The position numbers were made by a program, and so were the translations under genes. From Hyphomicrobiales bacterium (GTDB lineage Bacteria > Pseudomonadota > Alphaproteobacteria > Rhizobiales > Beijerinckiaceae): a stretch of DNA of 36,585 nt. The stretch spans positions 1 through 36,585 of the forward strand of contig SEEM01000033.1 of NCBI GenBank assembly GCA_004144595.1, in the 5' to 3' direction. Numbering within the stretch: position 1 is the stretch's first letter; each line of letters begins with the position of its first letter. Positions 9,850 to 18,104 of this stretch are shown here, one piece after another. The notes beneath the pieces are model-generated. The model was not told the origin of the DNA. It did no database searches and saw nothing but the letters and a program-made list of their open reading frames with translations.

Positions 9850-9866
9850 CATTTCGGAGGGCTCTT

Positions 9867-11177
9867 TCAGAGCGCGTTCGCGAGCAGCTTTCCGCCGGCG
9901 CGCAGGAAGCGGGTCGGGTCGACCGGCTCGTCGTTGATGCGGGTTTCGTAATGCAGGTGCGGGCCGGTCGAGCGGCCGGTGGTGCCGACGCGGCCGACCA
10001 CCGTGCCGGCCTTGACCATCTGGCCGGTTGAAACGGAAATCGCCGACATATGGGCGTAGCGGGTGGTCAGGCCGTTGGCATGCTCGACCTCGACCATGTT
10101 GCCGTAGCCGCCATTATACTCGGCGATCACGACCTTGCCGGGGGCGGTCGCCATGATCGAGGAGCCGGTCTCGGCCCGGAAATCGATACCCGTATGCATC
10201 GCGAGGCCACGGGTGAACGGATCGGTGCGATAGCCATAATTCGAGGTGAAGTCGTGGTCGCCGGCCATTGGCCGGGCGAGCGGCAACTGCTCGATCACAC
10301 CGCGCAGGCGCAGGACCGCGGCCAGGCGTGGCTGTAGGGCATTGAGGGTCGCCGCGAAGGGGCCTTCCGAAGGATCGAGCTTAACCGGCACGAACGGCCC
10401 GCCCATGCCCCCGGTTGCTGCGGTGGGAGCGGCGAGGCGCTCGGCGTCGAGCCCGGTTTCGGCGAGTGCGCTGCGCAGGCGCTTCTGCGCGGCCGCGACG
10501 CTCTCGTCCATGTCCCTCAAGGCCGATATCTGGGCCTCGGAGGTTCTCGCGATCGCGCCGTCGAGCCTGGTCAGTGCGGCATCGACACGCTTGGCCGGCG
10601 GTTCGGCCGGGGTCTCGCCGGACTGCCAGCCGCCTGCCGCGCCGCCATCGGCGCCGCGTAGCGAAGGCGTATCGGGCGCCGGCATCGGCTTGCCCGGCAG
10701 GATCGGGGCGAAGCTGGTCACGCCGGAGGCGCGAATCGGTTCGCCGGGCTTGATGACCTGCGAGCGCAGCGGCAGCTTCGCGGCCGGGATCAGCCCGCTG
10801 GACTGCAAGGTGTCGGTGAGGGCGGCGACCAGAGACTGGCGCGATTCGAGCTCGGCCTGACGGCTGGCGAGCTCGTCGACGCGGGATTCGACGCCGTCCT
10901 GATCGAGGAGGGCGCGGCTGGCATAGCGATCGATATCGGCCCGCAGTGCCGAGATCCGATCCTCATAGGCATATTGGCGTGAGGTCTCGCGAGCGATCAT
11001 CCGGGCGGCGAGGTCGTCGCTGCTGAGGATGTACCAGCCGGCGGCGCCGCTGCAGGCCGTGCTCAGGGCCAACCATGCCAACCCTGCGAGCATGGTGGAG
11101 CGGCGCACCGTATAGGTCTTGTGGGAGACCAGGCCGACGGTCGGGAGGGCGGGAGCTGTCTGGGACTGATGATGCAT
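9867..11177 (-). CDS. Membrane-anchored M23 (LytM) family metallopeptidase
   Basis: Predicted murein endopeptidase of the envelope. Seen in 436 residues: a short cytoplasmic N-terminus with basic residues, one membrane helix at about 29-50 (LAGLAWLALSTACSGAAGWY), a coiled-coil-like Glu/Arg/Leu-rich stretch at about 60-130, a Pro/Ala-rich linker, and a C-terminal LytM domain with the full zinc set: His328 and Asp332 (HTGID), His376 (YAHMS) and His407/His409 (PHLHYE). Known: intact sites indicate cleavage of peptide cross-links; related proteins with degenerate sites are amidase activators. Its position beside amidase, mrcA and prfB suggests a role in wall growth or division; RgsM-like peptidases of rhizobia share this architecture, but I cannot confirm orthology. 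It lies 104 bp downstream of bcp on the same strand. Confidence 0.9.
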   Translation of the reverse strand: MHHQSQTAPALPTVGLVSHKTYTVRRSTMLAGLAWLALSTACSGAAGWYILSSDDLAARMIARETSRQYAYEDRISALRADIDRYASRALLDQDGVESRVDELASRQAELESRQSLVAALTDTLQSSGLIPAAKLPLRSQVIKPGEPIRASGVTSFAPILPGKPMPAPDTPSLRGADGGAAGGWQSGETPAEPPAKRVDAALTRLDGAIARTSEAQISALRDMDESVAAAQKRLRSALAETGLDAERLAAPTAATGGMGGPFVPVKLDPSEGPFAATLNALQPRLAAVLRLRGVIEQLPLARPMAGDHDFTSNYGYRTDPFTRGLAMHTGIDFRAETGSSIMATAPGKVVIAEYNGGYGNMVEVEHANGLTTRYAHMSAISVSTGQMVKAGTVVGRVGTTGRSTGPHLHYETRINDEPVDPTRFLRAGGKLLANAL

Positions 11178-11281
11178 ACGCGGAACCGGAAATCACACTG
11201 CCGATACCGCCATCAGACAATGTTAGGGTTAATCTTTCGCAAATCCCGGCCCGCGTAACGCCTCTGCAATGCTTCGAAACG

Positions 11282-11746
11282 TCAGAGCGCCTGCGCCGCG
11301 GCGAGGACGTCCTCGGCGTGGCCGGCGACCTTCACCTTGCGCCAGATCCGGGCGAGGCGTCCCTCGGCGTCGATCAGGAAGGTCGAGCGCTCGACCCCCA
11401 TGTACTTGCGGCCATAGAGGCTCTTTTCGACCCAGATGCCGTAGGCGTTCGCCAAAGCCTGCGTCTCGTCTGCCAGGAGCGGAAACTCAAGTTCGTATTT
11501 GCGCTTGAAATTCCCATGCGTCTTGGCCGAGTCCGGCGAGACGCCGATGATTTCGGTCCCGCAGGCGGCAAATTCCCGCCGCAGCCGATTGAAGGCGATC
11601 GCTTCCTCGGTGCAGCCGGGGGTGTTGTCCTTCGGATAGGCATAGAGCACGATCTTGCGACCGCGCAGCCCGCTCAGACTGATCTCGCCCTCGCCATCAC
11701 GGGGCAAGGTGAATTCCGGCGCCTGATCGCCTTCCTGCAAAGCCAT
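11282..11746 (-). CDS. bcp: Peroxiredoxin, Bcp/PrxQ type
   Basis: Thiol peroxidase that reduces H2O2 and organic hydroperoxides using thioredoxin or a similar donor. Seen in 154 residues: the thioredoxin-fold start EGDQAPEFTLPRDG, the peroxidatic Cys45 in NTPGCTEEA, and the family strand STFLIDAEGRLARIW. Odd: many PrxQ proteins carry the resolving cysteine five residues after the peroxidatic one, but here that position is Ile50; the only other cysteine is Cys62 (FAACGTEI). The enzyme is therefore either a 1-Cys form or uses Cys62 as an atypical partner (inference). The start ATG is preceded by a good AAGGAAGG ribosome site. It is divergent from the AsmA-like gene and upstream of the M23 peptidase gene. 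Confidence 0.93.
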   Translation of the reverse strand: MALQEGDQAPEFTLPRDGEGEISLSGLRGRKIVLYAYPKDNTPGCTEEAIAFNRLRREFAACGTEIIGVSPDSAKTHGNFKRKYELEFPLLADETQALANAYGIWVEKSLYGRKYMGVERSTFLIDAEGRLARIWRKVKVAGHAEDVLAAAQAL

Positions 11747-11977
11747 GGCTGCTGCCTTCCTTTCGTCGCCTTCTCACTGCATGGACCCCGCGATCCGGCG
11801 TGGCGAGCCGGCTCAAGGTGGAACCCGGCGAATCGTTCGGCGTTTCCGTTTCCAGGTTGCCGAATCGCTTCGTCTGAACGCATCGACATGGATGCCTCCT
11901 TCCGGGATTGCGGCAAGGGGAGATCGGCTGCACCCTGACACGATCCGGCGCAGGCGCCGAAGAGGACCAAGCGGATT

Positions 11978-14900
11978 TTGTCGGATCGCGAAGCAAAGGC
12001 TGCGACTGTCGGGCAGGGAGACGCTTCGCCCGCGGGCGAAGTCTGCGACGTCGCGACCGTGAAGCGTCGGGCCAAGGCCGGGCTCGCGATGATCTGCGTC
12101 GCCGTCACGGTTGCCCTCGTGGTGCTGGCCGGCGCGGCAGCCACGCTTCTCGCCACCGGCATCGTTCCGCTCTCCGGCTTCGAGGGGCGCGTGACCGCCG
12201 CCATCGAGGAACGGCTTGGCCCGGATTGGAAAGTTACCGCCGCCTCTGCCGAGCTTGGCCGCATCGATGGGCGCTCCCAGCTTCGCGTCCGGCAGGTCGC
12301 TTTCCAGCATGTCAGCGGAGCCGTGATCCGCGCACCCGAAGCAACCCTCGGCTACGCGCCGATGGCGCTGCTCACCGGCGAGATCCGGCTCGTCTCGGTC
12401 GATCTGCGCGGCGTCAATGTCCGGCTCGGCGTCACCAAGGACGGTGCGCTCGTGGTCAATGCCGATTCGGCGCCTGCCGAGGCGCCTCCGCAGGCGACCG
12501 TGCCGGACGCCGCGCAATGGAACGCCTTCACCGGCCTCATGGGCGCGATCTCGACGCTGGCCCGCGGTGACGGCCTCCTCGGTGCGCTGGAGGAAGCGGG
12601 CATCAACGGCGCGCGGTTGTCCCTCGTCGATCCGGACGGCCGCCAGAAGGCCGGCCTCGAAGATGTCGAGATCAGGCTGACCCGCATCGCCGATCGCGGT
12701 ACGCGTATGACCATGAAAGGGCGGACAGGCCAGCGCTGGAAAGAGCTGGCGGTCGATCTTTCGACCGAAGCCGACGGCACACAACGCGCCGATATCGACA
12801 TCCAGCGCTTCGAGCCGGCGGAGGTTGTCGCGCTGGCCTTCGGGACCGGCAACGTGCTGGTCGAAGGCCTGCCGATGCAGGGGCGCGCAACCCTGAGGCA
12901 GTCTCCGGGGGGCGTTAAGTCCATCACGGCGCGGATTGCGGTCCGCTCCGGCACGCTGCGGTTTCCGGAAAGCCCGATCGCGTCCGTCGCGGTCGATTCG
13001 GCCGAAATCGAGCTGGCCAGCGGCGCCGATCTCTCCGAGCTCAACATCGTGCGCAGCGAGATCAAGGCCGGGGCCACGCAGTTTGCGGCGACGGGCTCGT
13101 TGCGGGAGGACAATGGCGGCTGGCGCATCGCACTCGACGCCAATGGCCAGCTCGCCGGGGTCGATGCCGACCCGCCGGTCCGGATAGACAGCCTGAAGGC
13201 AGGAATCCGGCTCGATCCGGCCAATAATGGGGCGACGATCGATTCGATGTCACTGCGTGGGCCGGCCGCGTCGGTCGATATGACGGCCCTGGTGCAGCGG
13301 GTGAACGGTTCTCCGCTGCAGCGCTTCGCGATCAAGGCGACGAATTCCGATTCCCGTGCGCTTTTGGCGATATGGCCGGGCTTCACCTCGCCCGAGGTGC
13401 ACGGCACGCTGCGGCGCCAGCTTGCGGCCGGGCGCCTCAAGTCGCTTTCGGTCGATCTCGACCTGGGGCCGGAGGATCATGCTCGCCTGGTCAAGGGCGA
13501 GGGCATGCCCGATTCCGCGCTCTCGGTGATGATCGATGCCGACCGGGTCCGTTACCTGCCCGATCCCGGCCTGCCGCCATTGACCGACGCGGCCGTGACC
13601 GGGCGCGTCGGAGGGCGCACCGTGCAGCTCGCCATCGGCAAGGCGACGGCCGAGCTCGGCGGTGGCCGCCAGCTCCAATTGAGCGATGGCAGCTTCGCCA
13701 TGCCAGAATACCATCAGCATCGCGCGCAGGCCCGGATCGGGTTCCGCGCACTCGGTTCGATGGACGCTGTGGCGGCCTTGTTCGCCTTTCCCTCCCTGAA
13801 GGATTTCACCCCCGGAAAGATCGATCCGGCGGCCATCAAGGGGACCAGCGACCTTAAGGTCGGCATCACCCTGCCGCTCGCCGACGATCTGAAACCGGAC
13901 GAGGTCACCGTCACCGGCACGGGCACTCTTGCGAATATCGCTTCCGACACGCTGCTCGGCACGGAAAAGCTCGAAGCCGGCAACTTTGCCGTCAATGTCG
14001 ACCGCAATGGGTTCTCGCTGCGCGGCGATGCGCGGGTCGGGGGCGACAAGGCGCAGGTCGAGCTCAAGCAGAACGGCAAGGGCCAGGGCGAGGCGACCCT
14101 GCAGCTCGCGCTCGATGCGGCAGCGAGGCAGCGGCGAGGCTTCGGGACCGATACGGGTATCTCGGGGACATTGCCGGTGAAGGTGGTCAAACCACTCGGC
14201 AAGGGCACGGAGCAGCCACCTCGCATCGAAATCGACCTTGCCAAGGTGGCCCTCGACGGTGTGGTGCCGGGCTTGAACAAACCGTCCGGGCGGCCGGGCA
14301 AGGTCAGCTTCACCTATGTCGCCGACCCCGATGGGCCCGATCTCGAGGATTTCTCGCTCGAGGCCGGGGCGGCCCTGATCAAGGGGCGGATCGAGCTGAA
14401 CAAGCAGAACGGGCTGGATGCCGCGAGCTTATCGCAGTTCCGCCTGTCGCCCGGCGACAACCTGAAGGTCGATGCGAAGCGGGACGGCAACGTCGTCAAG
14501 CTGACGGTGCGCGGCGCGGTCGCGGATCTGCGCCCATTCATCAAGGACCTGCAAAGCCCCGGCTCAGGCGGCAAGGGCGACAAGTCCGGTGCAAAGGGCG
14601 GGGATTACGATGTCGACCTGGACGTACCGATCCTGACCGGCTTCAACAGCGAGGCGATCACCAGCGGCACGCTGAAATTTGCGAAGCGCGGCGGCGAAAT
14701 CCGCTCGGCCAATTTTCAGGGCCGGATCGGCAAGGCCGATGTCTCGGCCCGGCAGGGAAGCCGGGGCGAGGGTGGGCAACTCGTGGTCCAGTCCGAGAAC
14801 GGCGGCTCGCTGCTGCGCTTCCTCGATCTCTACAACAAGGCTTATGGCGGCGATCTCGTGCTGACATTGGGGCCGGGCGAGAGCCAGAGCGGGGAGCTGC

Positions 14901-15415
14901 TGTTCCGCAATTTCCTGGTCCGGGACGAGCCTGCCTTGCGTCGCGTGGTCAGTTCGCAACCGGCGAGCGCCTTTACCGGCGACGGTGTGGCTGAGCCGCG
15001 CCTCGATGTCAGCGAAGTCGCCTTCACCAAGCTCAAGGCGGAATTCACCCGCTCGGCCAGCCGGCTCGACGTTTCCGACATGGTGATCTGGGGCCAGCAG
15101 GTCGGCTTCACGCTGCAGGGGCATGTCGATTACGGCCGCGACCGCGTCGATATCGGCGGGACCTTCGTGCCGGGCTACGCCTTCAACAATGCCTTCGCGC
15201 AGGTGCCGGTGGTCGGTGCGCTGCTCGGTGGCGGTAGCCAGTACGGCGGGCTCTTCGCGGTGAATTTCCGCATCTCGGGGGCTGCCAGCGCGCCCACCAT
15301 GTCGATCAATCCGCTTTCGGCGCTGGCGCCCGGCATCCTGCGCCGCTTCGTCGATCCGCTCGGCGGCGCGCCGGCGCAACGGCCGGTTCAGCCGCGGCAG
15401 CCGCAGCCGCGCTGA
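11978..15415 (+). CDS. AsmA-like / DUF3971 envelope protein (1145 aa)
   Basis: Very long, beta-rich protein of the AsmA/YhdP/TamB-like superfamily. Seen: one N-terminal membrane anchor at about residues 35-62 (AMICVAVTVALVVLAGAAAT) after a basic KRRAK patch, then about 1,000 residues of repeating amphipathic beta strands without cysteine or catalytic motifs, and a C-terminal AsmA-like module (about 1000-1110) with LDVSDMVIWGQQVGFTLQGH and the family-like VPVVGALLGG. The tail is Pro/Gln-rich. Known: such proteins span the periplasm and are thought to carry phospholipid to the outer membrane; their exact cargo is open. Start: TTG 11978 has GAGGA about 11 bases upstream; GTG 12059 would place the KRRAK anchor at the very N-terminus and is also plausible. 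It is divergent from bcp with 231 bp between. Confidence 0.85.
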   Translation: MSDREAKAATVGQGDASPAGEVCDVATVKRRAKAGLAMICVAVTVALVVLAGAAATLLATGIVPLSGFEGRVTAAIEERLGPDWKVTAASAELGRIDGRSQLRVRQVAFQHVSGAVIRAPEATLGYAPMALLTGEIRLVSVDLRGVNVRLGVTKDGALVVNADSAPAEAPPQATVPDAAQWNAFTGLMGAISTLARGDGLLGALEEAGINGARLSLVDPDGRQKAGLEDVEIRLTRIADRGTRMTMKGRTGQRWKELAVDLSTEADGTQRADIDIQRFEPAEVVALAFGTGNVLVEGLPMQGRATLRQSPGGVKSITARIAVRSGTLRFPESPIASVAVDSAEIELASGADLSELNIVRSEIKAGATQFAATGSLREDNGGWRIALDANGQLAGVDADPPVRIDSLKAGIRLDPANNGATIDSMSLRGPAASVDMTALVQRVNGSPLQRFAIKATNSDSRALLAIWPGFTSPEVHGTLRRQLAAGRLKSLSVDLDLGPEDHARLVKGEGMPDSALSVMIDADRVRYLPDPGLPPLTDAAVTGRVGGRTVQLAIGKATAELGGGRQLQLSDGSFAMPEYHQHRAQARIGFRALGSMDAVAALFAFPSLKDFTPGKIDPAAIKGTSDLKVGITLPLADDLKPDEVTVTGTGTLANIASDTLLGTEKLEAGNFAVNVDRNGFSLRGDARVGGDKAQVELKQNGKGQGEATLQLALDAAARQRRGFGTDTGISGTLPVKVVKPLGKGTEQPPRIEIDLAKVALDGVVPGLNKPSGRPGKVSFTYVADPDGPDLEDFSLEAGAALIKGRIELNKQNGLDAASLSQFRLSPGDNLKVDAKRDGNVVKLTVRGAVADLRPFIKDLQSPGSGGKGDKSGAKGGDYDVDLDVPILTGFNSEAITSGTLKFAKRGGEIRSANFQGRIGKADVSARQGSRGEGGQLVVQSENGGSLLRFLDLYNKAYGGDLVLTLGPGESQSGELLFRNFLVRDEPALRRVVSSQPASAFTGDGVAEPRLDVSEVAFTKLKAEFTRSASRLDVSDMVIWGQQVGFTLQGHVDYGRDRVDIGGTFVPGYAFNNAFAQVPVVGALLGGGSQYGGLFAVNFRISGAASAPTMSINPLSALAPGILRRFVDPLGGAPAQRPVQPRQPQPR

Positions 15416-15445
15416 CGCGGTAAGCGTGTCATTGAGAGGCGTCTG

Positions 15446-15579
15446 TCATCCCGTGCGCGGTGCAGCGTGCAGCGGTGCGCCGCAGACACGGGACCGTGTG
15501 ACGAGACGGCGCCTTATCCTGACGGCGGTCCCGCATCTGCGCAGCAGCACTTCGTGCCGCAGCGCGTGCGGGAAGACAC
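15446..15579. repeat. Pair of REP-like palindromic units in head-to-head inverted order
   Basis: Unit A (about 15446-15495) starts TCATCCCGTGCG and ends CACGGGACC; unit B (about 15527-15579) starts GGTCCCGC and ends GCGGGAAGACAC. Each can fold on itself (CCCGTG with CACGGG; TCCCGC with GCGGGA). Unit B reverse-complemented is recognisably similar to unit A, including the GCAGA and GGGACC blocks, so the two can also pair as one large cruciform. The pair sits between the convergent ends of the AsmA-like gene and tyrS and could act as a transcription barrier. I know similar dispersed units from Bradyrhizobium-like genomes. Confidence 0.6.
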
Positions 15580-15612
15580 GAGCCCTACAGCGATAGCGCT
15601 GCCGCCGCGTCC

Positions 15613-16866
15613 TTATTCCGGGCGCAACAGGATGTGCTTCTTCTTGCCGAAGGAAAGCTTGATCACGCCTTCCGACGTGAGGTCCCCACCACTGAGCAGC
15701 GCACGCTCATCCGTCACGGCCACATCGTTGACGCGCAAGCCGCCGGCCTTGACCTGACGACGGGCCTCGCCGGTCGAGGGCACCAGCCCCGCCTTGACGA
15801 AGGCTGTGAGCACGCCGATGCCGGGCTCGATCTCGGCCCGTGCTATCCCGACACTCGGCAGGTCGGCGGCAAGGCCGCCTTCCTCGAAGGTCTTGCGCGC
15901 GGTCTCGGCCGCAGCCTCGGCAGCTTCGCGGCCATGGACGATCGCGGTGATCTCGGTGGCGAGGATCTTCTTCGCCTCGTTCAATTCGGCGCCGCCGAGG
16001 GCTGCGAGCCGGGCGATCTCGTCCAGCGGCAGCCGGGTGAACACCTTCAGGAAGCGGCCGACATCGGCGTCCTCGGTGTTGCGGAAATACTGCCAGAAAT
16101 CATAGGGGCTGAAGACGTCGGCATTGAGCCAGACCGCGCCGTTGGCGGTCTTGCCCATCTTGGCGCCGGATGAGGTCGTCAGCAGCGGCGTCGTCAGGCA
16201 GTAGAGCTGCGGGCCGCCCATCCGGTGCGAGAGATCGACGCCGTTGATGATGTTGCCCCACTGGTCGGAGCCGCCCATCTGCAGGCGGCAGCCATGGCGG
16301 CGGTTGAGCTCCGTGAAGTCGTATCCCTGCATGATCATGTAGTTGAACTCGAGGAAGGACAGCGACTGCTCGCGGTCGAGCCTGAGCTTCACGGAGTCGA
16401 AGGAGAGCATGCGGTTGACCGAGAAATGCCGGCCGACATCGCGCAGGAACTCGACATAGTTCAGCTTCAGCAACCAGTCGGCATTGTTGGCCATCATCGC
16501 GTCGGTCGGCCCGTCGCCATAGCGCAGGATGCGGCCAAAGACCCGCTTGATGCTCTCGATATTCGTGGCGATCTCCTCGACGGTGAGCAGCTTGCGCTGG
16601 TCGTCGCGGAAGGAGGGGTCGCCGACCATGGAGGTGCCGCCGCCCATCAGCGTGATCGGGCGATGGCCGGTCTCCTGGAACCAGTAGAGCATCGTCAACG
16701 AGATCAGGTTGCCGATATGGATCGAGGTCGCGGTCGCATCATAGCCGACATAGGCGGTCTGCGTTCCCTGCCGGCACAAAGCATCGAGGCCCTCGGCATC
16801 GGAGACCTGATGGATCAGGCCGCGCTCGTCGAGAACGCGCAGGAAATCGGACTTGTAGGTGGTCAT
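15613..16866 (-). CDS. tyrS: Tyrosyl-tRNA synthetase
   Basis: Charges tRNA-Tyr with tyrosine in the cytoplasm. Seen in 417 residues: the class I HIGH motif as HIGN at 50-53, the tyrosine-site region (GYDATATS), the KMSKS loop as KMGKT near 235 ([15 protein letters not shown]), and a C-terminal S4 RNA-binding domain (about 350-417, [17 protein letters not shown]). Length and motif variants match the bacterial TyrRS common in alphaproteobacteria. The start ATG at 16866 is the natural N-terminus [16 protein letters not shown]. No T-box or other leader is evident. Its 3' end faces the AsmA-like gene across the REP-like pair. Confidence 0.97.
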   Translation of the reverse strand: MTTYKSDFLRVLDERGLIHQVSDAEGLDALCRQGTQTAYVGYDATATSIHIGNLISLTMLYWFQETGHRPITLMGGGTSMVGDPSFRDDQRKLLTVEEIATNIESIKRVFGRILRYGDGPTDAMMANNADWLLKLNYVEFLRDVGRHFSVNRMLSFDSVKLRLDREQSLSFLEFNYMIMQGYDFTELNRRHGCRLQMGGSDQWGNIINGVDLSHRMGGPQLYCLTTPLLTTSSGAKMGKTANGAVWLNADVFSPYDFWQYFRNTEDADVGRFLKVFTRLPLDEIARLAALGGAELNEAKKILATEITAIVHGREAAEAAAETARKTFEEGGLAADLPSVGIARAEIEPGIGVLTAFVKAGLVPSTGEARRQVKAGGLRVNDVAVTDERALLSGGDLTSEGVIKLSFGKKKHILLRPE

Positions 16867-16975
16867 GGCGGCTGGCGATCTGCTGGATGGCGTTGTGCCG
16901 TCGTCTAGAGCATCGGGCCGAAAAGAGGAAATCGCTTTTGCAGCGAAGGCTCCGGCTTCATCCGGGAATGCAGGC

Positions 16976-17128
16976 GCATGGGCTCACTGGATCGTCTATC
17001 CGGCGGAACGCCAGCGCGAGCACAAGATCAGGCTGTTTCGCGACTGGATTCTGGCGGAGGCGCGGGCAGCCCAGATGACGCTGCCCGTCATGGCGTCGAG
17101 CCGGGGGCTGGTCCGCCCGTCTCCTTGA
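16976..17128 (+). pseudogene. Probable remnant of a LysR-type regulator C-terminus
   Basis: The frame reads HWIVYPAERQREHKIRLFRD and WILAEARA from 16985 on, ending at TGA 17126-17128. Known: GcvA-like LysR regulators end in a very similar stretch (W-V-YP, basic residues, then RAFRDWLLAEA). No helix-turn-helix or effector domain precedes it; the bases before it are the tyrS upstream region and give no matching LysR sequence in any frame I read. Inference: a decayed fragment left after deletion of most of a regulator gene. A chance resemblance is possible because the match covers only about 28 residues. Confidence 0.45.
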
Positions 17129-17138
17129 GTGGGCAGGC

Positions 17139-17810
17139 TCAGGCCTGCTCCTGCTCGCTCTTGAGGATTTCGGGGCCGACCTTGCCGTCGAGATAGGTAC
17201 CGACCTGGCTCATCAGCACATCGACCTTACCGTCGAAGAAATGGTTGGCGCCGTCCACGACCGTATGCTCGATCTGGATGCCCTTCTGGGTCTTCACCTT
17301 CTCGATCACAGCCATCACCTCCTTGACCGGGGCGACGCGATCCTCGGAGCCATGAACGAACAGGCCCGAGGACGGGCAGGGCGCCAGGAACGAGAAATCG
17401 TAGCGGTTGGCCATCGCTGCGATCGAGAGGAAGCCCTCGATCTCCGGGCGGCGCATCAGGAGCTGCATGCCGATCCAGGCACCGAAAGAGACGCCGGAAA
17501 TCCAGCAGCTCTTGGCCTCGGGGTTGAGCGCCTGCATCCAGTCGAGCGCAGCGGCTGCGTCCGAGAGTTCGCCCGCGCCATGGTCGAAATGACCCTGGCT
17601 GCGGCCGACGCCGCGGAAATTGAAGCGCAGCGCCGAGAAGCCGCGGTTCACGAACGTATAGAACAGGTTGTAGACGATCTGGTTGTTCATCGTCCCGCCG
17701 AATTGCGGGTGCGGGTGCAGGATGATCGCAAGCGGTGCGCCCCGCTTCTTGGCCGGCTGGTAGCGGCCCTCGATCCGGCCTGCCGGCCCGTTGAAGATAA
17801 CCTCTGGCAT
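17139..17810 (-). CDS. Alpha/beta hydrolase, COG2945-like
   Basis: Small cytoplasmic serine hydrolase of unknown substrate. Seen in 223 residues: MPEVIFNGPAGRIEGRYQP, then the oxyanion-region HPHPQFGGTMNNQIVYN typical of this group, FRGVGRSQGHFDHG, the nucleophile elbow GVSFGAWIG, an acid in HGSEDRVAP and a late histidine in GANHFFDG. The start chosen is ATG 17810. The frame is open further upstream to 17954, but those 48 codons (Trp/Arg-rich) do not look like this family, and the candidate Irr palindrome lies inside them. It is divergent from the suf operon with 294 bp between. Confidence 0.85.
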   Translation of the reverse strand: MPEVIFNGPAGRIEGRYQPAKKRGAPLAIILHPHPQFGGTMNNQIVYNLFYTFVNRGFSALRFNFRGVGRSQGHFDHGAGELSDAAAALDWMQALNPEAKSCWISGVSFGAWIGMQLLMRRPEIEGFLSIAAMANRYDFSFLAPCPSSGLFVHGSEDRVAPVKEVMAVIEKVKTQKGIQIEHTVVDGANHFFDGKVDVLMSQVGTYLDGKVGPEILKSEQEQA

Positions 17811-17926
17811 CGTCTCACCGCTTCTTGCGGCAGTGCCGGCGCGGGCGGGCAGAAAGCGGGCGCATGCCTGCTCGAAACCCGGCCACCCTTGACGGCGCCA
17901 CCATGCGCGCCCTAGATGAAGGGCGC

Positions 17927-17941
17927 TTAGAATAGTTCTAA
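17927..17941. promoter_or_regulatory. Candidate Irr box (iron control element) upstream of the suf operon
   Basis: TTAGAATAGTTCTAA is a perfect 6-bp inverted repeat (TTAGAA / TTCTAA) around a 3-base centre. It matches the core of the ICE/Irr-box described for Bradyrhizobium and other Rhizobiales (TTTAGAA-N3-TTCTAAA) except for the outermost base on each side. It lies 164 bases upstream of the desulfurase start and 117 bases upstream of the divergent hydrolase start. Known: comparative work placed suf operons of Rhizobiales under Irr and/or RirA control. A weak TTCCGG (18002-18007) and CTATAG (18025-18030) pair downstream could be the operon promoter. Confidence 0.6.
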
Positions 17942-18104
17942 CAGCCGTGAACAAGTCGAGAACAAAACGGTTGATCGCGAGAGCGGACCGCGTTTCGACC
18001 GTTCCGGCCGGTTCGGATGGGCGGCTATAGCACGGCGCACAGGTGCAATTTCAAGCATTTCGTATCGACGTGCAGGCAATGACGCGGATGGAGCAGGCAG
18101 GATC

